Assembly: GCA_024640185.1 (NCBI GenBank) | Contig: JAHEFN010000079.1 | Location: forward strand, 1 to 8,933 | Direction of reading: 5' to 3' | DNA length: 8,933 nt | Origin: Gemmatimonadota bacterium | Lineage (GTDB): Bacteria; Gemmatimonadota; Gemmatimonadetes; Gemmatimonadales; GWC2-71-9 | Shown: piece by piece, positions 5,888 to 8,933 of the stretch | Layout of the letters: every line of letters starts with the position of its first letter | How positions within the stretch are numbered: position 1 is the stretch's first letter | Translations under genes and position numbers: made by a program | The notes under the pieces: generated by a model | Seen by the model: the letters and a program-made list of their open reading frames with translations, nothing else | Told to the model about the DNA's origin: nothing | The model's database searches: none

Positions 5888-7565
5888 ACGGATCACCGCC
5901 TACCTCGAACTGAAGGGGGAGAATCCCTTTCGGGTGCGGGCGTTTCGTGGCGCAGCGAAGACGGTTGAGGGCTTCCCGACGGAACTCGCTGCCGCAATCG
6001 CCGACGGATCCCTGGCCGAGGCGAAGGGGATCGGACCGGCGATCCTTGAGGTGATCACCGAGTTGGTCGAGACCGGTCGCAGCACCATGATGGAGGAACT
6101 GCGCGAGGAGGTCCCTGCCGGGCTCATTGAGATGCTGGCCATCTCGGGGCTGGGGGTCGCCAAGATCCGACAGATCCATGAGCAGCTCGGGCTCGAGACG
6201 CTTCCCGAGCTTGAGGCGGCGGCACGGGATGGCCGCCTGGCCGCGCTGCCCCGATTCGGGGCTCGGACAGCCGCGAACGTGCTCAAGGGCATCCAGTTCC
6301 TCCGGCAATCGAGCCAGTGGAGGCTCGCACACCACGCCCGCGACGAGGCCGGGGCCATCGTGGAGGCGCTCGCCTCCGTGCCACACATCCTGGCGGTCCA
6401 CCCGGCCGGTGAGGTGCGGCGACAAAACGAGGTGGTGCGCGACCAGGTCGTGGTGGTGGTCGCCGACGTCTCGCCCGCCGAGGTCTTCGCGGCCATCGGG
6501 AGCATCGCCGGGGTCAGTGAATTCGCCGGCGAGGATGAGCGTCGCGCGACCCTCCGGTTCCCAACGGGGTCCCCGGTCCAGGTCATCGTCACTCCGCCCC
6601 AGAATCTGGGGGCCGTCCTCGTGCAGGCCACCGGCAGCGAGGCGCACCTGCAGCGGCTGGCCGAACACGCCACCGCGAAGGGGTTCACCCTGGCGGGGAC
6701 GGCGCTCTGGCAGGGATCGCGCTTCATTCCCACGCCCGACGAGATGACACTCTACCGGGCCCTGTCGCTCGAATGGATCCCACCGGAGTTGCGCGAGAGC
6801 GGCGAGGAGGTCGGCCGAGCGGTCCCGCGACTCGTCGAGCGCGGCGATCTGCGGGGTTTTCTCCACTGCCACACCACCTATTCCGATGGCACCAACTCGG
6901 TGGCACAAGTCGCCGAGGCCTGTCGGGCCGCTGGCTACGACTATGTGGGTATCACCGACCATTCCCGGGCCGCGGCCTATGCCGGGGGGCTCACGGAGGA
7001 GGATCTCCGGCGCCAATGGGCCGAAATCGATGAGGTCAACGCCAACCACCCCGAGATCCGTGTGCTGAAGGGGATCGAGTCCGACATCCTCGCCGACGGT
7101 GCCCTCGACTATCCGGATGACGTCCTCGCCGAGTTCGACTTCATCATTGCCAGCGTGCACTCACGCTTCACGCTGAGCGAGGCCGAGATGACCGCCCGGT
7201 TCGTGCGGGCCATTGCGTCGCCCTACCTGGCGATCATCGGGCACCCCACGGGCCGACTCCTGTTGTCTCGCGAGGGCTACCCGGTCAATCTCGACGTCAT
7301 TTTCGAGGCGGCCGGCGAGGCGGGGGTGGGCATCGAGATCAACGCCGACCCTCACCGGCTCGACCTCGACTGGCGCGTGCTGCGTCGCGCCCGCGACGCC
7401 GGTGTGATGATCTCGATCGGCGCCGATGCCCATACCGTTGCCGGCCTCGACAACGTGGAATTCGGTCTCGGTATCGCCCGCAAGGGCGGGCTCGGCCCCG
7501 AGGAGATCCTGAATTGCCGGGACGCCGAGGGGTTTCTCGCCTTCTGCCGAGCGCGACGACCGTAG
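5847..7565 (+). CDS. polX: PolX-family protein: degenerate polymerase core with intact PHP nuclease domain
   Basis: Bacterial PolX enzymes fill gaps in base excision repair and carry a C-terminal PHP 3'-5' exonuclease. This 572-aa protein has the usual length. The N-terminal region has helix-hairpin-helix DNA-binding motifs at about 60-67 (KGIGPAIL), 99-107 (ISGLGVAKI) and 134-145 (LPRFGARTAANV). In the nucleotidyltransferase core the GS motif reads AGEVRR (187-192), with Glu in place of Ser. The DxD pair reads D199-Q-V201, so the second Asp is lost. The third Asp is absent, since residues 231-297 contain no Asp. All nine PHP metal ligands are visible: H340, H342, D347, H372, E411, H438, H466, D527 and H529. 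I infer a nuclease (3'-5' exonuclease, perhaps AP endonuclease) with little or no polymerase activity. The ATG at 5847 has a GGGAGAA site; the stop overlaps the nth start by 1 nt. Confidence 0.9.
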   Translation: MAMMDRKSVATAIERITAYLELKGENPFRVRAFRGAAKTVEGFPTELAAAIADGSLAEAKGIGPAILEVITELVETGRSTMMEELREEVPAGLIEMLAISGLGVAKIRQIHEQLGLETLPELEAAARDGRLAALPRFGARTAANVLKGIQFLRQSSQWRLAHHARDEAGAIVEALASVPHILAVHPAGEVRRQNEVVRDQVVVVVADVSPAEVFAAIGSIAGVSEFAGEDERRATLRFPTGSPVQVIVTPPQNLGAVLVQATGSEAHLQRLAEHATAKGFTLAGTALWQGSRFIPTPDEMTLYRALSLEWIPPELRESGEEVGRAVPRLVERGDLRGFLHCHTTYSDGTNSVAQVAEACRAAGYDYVGITDHSRAAAYAGGLTEEDLRRQWAEIDEVNANHPEIRVLKGIESDILADGALDYPDDVLAEFDFIIASVHSRFTLSEAEMTARFVRAIASPYLAIIGHPTGRLLLSREGYPVNLDVIFEAAGEAGVGIEINADPHRLDLDWRVLRRARDAGVMISIGADAHTVAGLDNVEFGLGIARKGGLGPEEILNCRDAEGFLAFCRARRP

Positions 7566-8215
7566 TGCCGCGCGAGAGCAAGCAGGCTCGCGCGGCACGG
7601 GCACGGGACGTCCTGGCCACACTCAAGGCGACCTTCCCCGATGCGCATTGCGAGCTCGACCACCAGAATCCCTATCAACTCCTGGTCGCCACGATTCTCT
7701 CGGCGCAATGCACCGATGTCCGCGTCAACCTCGTCACCCCTGCGGTCTTTGCCCGGTACCCGTCACCAGAAGCACTCGCGGCCGCCTCGCTCGCCGAGGT
7801 GGAGGAGCTGATCCGGTCGACCGGCTTCTTCCGGAACAAGGCGAAGTCGCTGGTGGGGATGGCTCGTGGTCTGGTGGCTGACCACGGTGGCGAGGTGCCC
7901 CACACCATGGCGGAGTTGCGGCCACTGCCGGGGGTCGGTCGGAAGACCGCCAACGTGGTGCTTGGCAATGCCTTCGGCATCAACGAGGGCGTCACCGTCG
8001 ACACCCACGTGAAGCGGATCGCTGCCCTGCTCAAGCTGACCCGCGAGACCGACCCCGAGAAGGTCGAACGCGACCTGATGGCCCTGATCCCTCGGGAGGA
8101 TTGGACCCTGGTCAGTCACCTGCTCATCTGGCATGGCCGCCGAACGTGCATCGCACGTCGGCCGAGGTGCAGCGAGTGTGTGCTCGCCGGATTGTGTCCG
8201 AGCGCCTCAGCCTAG
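7565..8215 (+). CDS. nth: Endonuclease III (DNA glycosylase/AP lyase)
   Basis: Removes oxidised pyrimidines and cuts the resulting abasic site in base excision repair. Numbered from the GTG start (216 aa), the helix-hairpin-helix LPGVGRKTA is at 121-129 with catalytic Lys K127. The catalytic Asp is D146 in VDTHVKR. The iron-sulfur cluster loop is C195-X6-C202-X2-C205-X5-C211, exactly the canonical spacing. LLVATILSAQCTD (39-51) is the usual N-terminal signature. GTG 7565 overlaps the last base of the PolX stop and fits family length. An in-frame ATG at 7514 would add 17 residues read from PolX coding sequence. No Shine-Dalgarno is visible, so translational coupling to polX is likely. With the PolX PHP nuclease next door, this pair forms a small repair module. 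Confidence 0.95.
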   Translation: MPRESKQARAARARDVLATLKATFPDAHCELDHQNPYQLLVATILSAQCTDVRVNLVTPAVFARYPSPEALAAASLAEVEELIRSTGFFRNKAKSLVGMARGLVADHGGEVPHTMAELRPLPGVGRKTANVVLGNAFGINEGVTVDTHVKRIAALLKLTRETDPEKVERDLMALIPREDWTLVSHLLIWHGRRTCIARRPRCSECVLAGLCPSASA

Positions 8216-8219
8216 CGGT

Positions 8220-8225
8220 TATCTT
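8220..8225 (+). promoter_or_regulatory. Possible -10 element before the tandem repeat
   Basis: TATCTT just after the nth stop matches the -10 consensus at 4 of 6 positions. No convincing -35 sits 16-18 bp upstream. If used, transcription would begin near 8232 and the whole heptamer array would lie in the leader of the isomerase mRNA. This is a weak call. Confidence 0.25.
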
Positions 8226-8230
8226 CGGAC

Positions 8231-8265
8231 GTCTCTCGTCTCTCGTCTCTCGTCTCTCGTCTCTC
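8231..8265. repeat. Perfect tandem repeat, five copies of GTCTCTC
   Basis: Five uninterrupted, identical 7-bp units (35 bp) fill most of the 66-bp gap between nth and the isomerase gene, ending 16 nt before its ATG. The low-complexity, CT-rich strand stands out from the surrounding sequence. It is not a terminator, since it cannot form a hairpin with itself, and it is not a CRISPR array, since there are no spacers. Copy number could vary between strains, which would change promoter or leader spacing by 7 bp steps. Confidence 0.95.
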
Positions 8266-8281
8266 ACCCACGGTTGCTGAC

Positions 8282-8728
8282 ATGAAGACCGCCACCATCG
8301 ATACCGCCCGGGGCACCATCGTCGCCGAACTCTTCGATGACGCCGCGCCCAAAACCGTTGAAAACTTCGAGAAGCTTGCCAACAGCGAGTTCTATGATGG
8401 CACCCGATTCCACCGGGTCATCAAGGACTTCGTGATCCAGGGTGGCGATCCCCACTCGAAGGACGCCAACGACCCCCGAGTCGGCACCGGTGGCCCCGGC
8501 TGGAAGATCAAGTGCGAGACGGCCGGCAACCCGCACAAGCATCAGGCCGGTGCGCTCTCGATGGCGCATGCCGGCAAGGACACGGGCGGGTCGCAGTTCT
8601 TCATTGCCCATTCACCGCAGCCACACCTCGACGGCGTGCACACCGTCTTTGGGCAGGTCACCGAGGGGCTCGAAACGATCTTCAAGATCGCACAGGGCGA
8701 CCTCGTGAACTCCATTCGAGTGAGTTGA
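8282..8728 (+). CDS. Cyclophilin-type peptidyl-prolyl cis-trans isomerase
   Basis: Catalyses cis-trans isomerisation of Xaa-Pro bonds and helps protein folding. At 148 aa it is a minimal single-domain cytoplasmic cyclophilin with no signal peptide. The signature FHRVIKDFVIQGGDP is at 43-57 with catalytic R45, F50 and Q53. MAHAG is at 94-98, GSQFFI at 103-108 and HLDGVHTVFGQV at 115-126. The position of the human cyclophilin A Trp121 is His (H115), a common bacterial variant linked to lower cyclosporin affinity. ATG 8282 is the first start codon in frame after the upstream TAG at 8213. No Shine-Dalgarno is present; the heptamer array lies just upstream. Its TGA overlaps the TTG of the next gene (TTGA, 8725-8728), suggesting a two-gene unit. 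Confidence 0.93.
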   Translation: MKTATIDTARGTIVAELFDDAAPKTVENFEKLANSEFYDGTRFHRVIKDFVIQGGDPHSKDANDPRVGTGGPGWKIKCETAGNPHKHQAGALSMAHAGKDTGGSQFFIAHSPQPHLDGVHTVFGQVTEGLETIFKIAQGDLVNSIRVS

Positions 8729-8933
8729 CCATCCAGATCGCATTCGCGGCGCTCTGCGATCACGCGGTGGTCGACCAACACGGCAAGCTCTCGGCCATCG
8801 GGATCTGGCGTCAGGTGATGGTGGCCACCCTCCCCGGTGTCCACCCGCGAGCACATCTCGTGATGTTGACCTCCGGCACTCGTGATGAGGTTGGTGAACA
8901 TCGCATGTCGATCACCCTCCGTGGCCCGGGCGA
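8725..8933 (+). CDS. DUF6941-like protein, 3' truncated by the window edge
   Basis: A reading frame opens at TTG 8725 and stays open for 69 codons to the end of the window. It reads as a start such as MTIQIAFAALCDHAVVDQHG, then KLSAIGIWRQ, a PGVHPRAHLVML segment and GEHRMSITLRGPG. This pattern (LCDHA near the start, GKLSxIGIW, a P-x-V-H-P-R strand and a GEH-type strand) matches my memory of DUF6941, a small beta-rich family of unknown function found in several GC-rich bacteria. The start overlaps the isomerase stop by 4 nt (TTGA), so coupling is likely. Gene presence is well supported by the protein-like composition. The family name is from recall and only the N-terminal half is available. 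Confidence 0.65.
   Translation, partial: MTIQIAFAALCDHAVVDQHGKLSAIGIWRQVMVATLPGVHPRAHLVMLTSGTRDEVGEHRMSITLRGPG

Noticed and set aside
5514..7160. 548-codon open frame on the minus strand
   Set aside because: It lies antisense to polX and the unknown gene. Its sequence is biased to Arg, Gly, His and Asp with no recognisable motif, as expected for a high-GC shadow frame.
7514..7564. Upstream ATG start for nth inside polX
   Set aside because: The extra 17 residues are read from PolX codons in another frame. GTG 7565 matches the family length and the operon junction.
7565..8215. MutY adenine glycosylase instead of Nth
   Set aside because: At 216 aa it lacks the MutY C-terminal domain, and it has the Lys in LPGVGRKTA typical of endonuclease III, where MutY lacks it.
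8231..8265. CRISPR array or terminator
   Set aside because: The units are only 7 bp with no spacers, and the array cannot fold on itself into a stem followed by a T-run.

Overview
The window is GC-rich, gene-dense bacterial DNA with no RNA genes, mobile elements or CRISPR arrays that I can see. The gene types, the high GC, a HEAT-repeat protein with an unusual N-terminal domain, a DUF6941-like gene and SD-less starts placed just after a -10 box all fit Gemmatimonadota. That assignment is an inference from style and recall, not proven here. Coding density is about 97 percent, and the three main intergenic gaps are only 66-98 bp.

Layout. (1) Positions 3-470 (+) hold an exported DUF411 copper-type protein whose true start probably lies off the left edge. 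It meets, tail to tail with a 3-nt gap, a PlsC-type acyltransferase on the minus strand (474-1235). (2) PlsC is divergent from an M42 aminopeptidase (1318-2394). The 82-bp gap between them carries two back-to-back promoters and an 8-bp inverted repeat. (3) The M42 gene converges, with a 4-nt gap, on a minus-strand HEAT-repeat protein (2399-3472). (4) After a 98-bp divergent promoter region comes a six-gene plus-strand operon (3571-8215): secreted PDZ protein, GAF/fRMsr-like protein, S33 alpha/beta hydrolase, unknown 213-aa protein, PolX and endonuclease III. Gene junctions in it range from a 4-nt gap to a 41-nt overlap. (5) A perfect 5 x 7-bp tandem repeat precedes a cyclophilin-type peptidyl-prolyl isomerase (8282-8728). 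Its stop overlaps the TTG start of a DUF6941-like gene that runs off the right edge.

How the genes work together. The clearest partnership is PolX plus Nth, both base-excision-repair functions, joined by a 1-nt overlap. The rest of the operon (PDZ, GAF, hydrolase, unknown) has no obvious pathway in common with repair. PlsC serves phospholipid synthesis, M42 peptide turnover, and the isomerase protein folding.

I found no convincing new multi-gene system. The points most worth a second look are: a PolX whose polymerase active site has lost two of three catalytic aspartates while all nine PHP nuclease ligands remain; the heptanucleotide repeat in front of the isomerase gene; the repeated TANNNT-N6/7-ATG arrangement that suggests leaderless transcription; and the inverted repeat between the plsC and M42 promoters.
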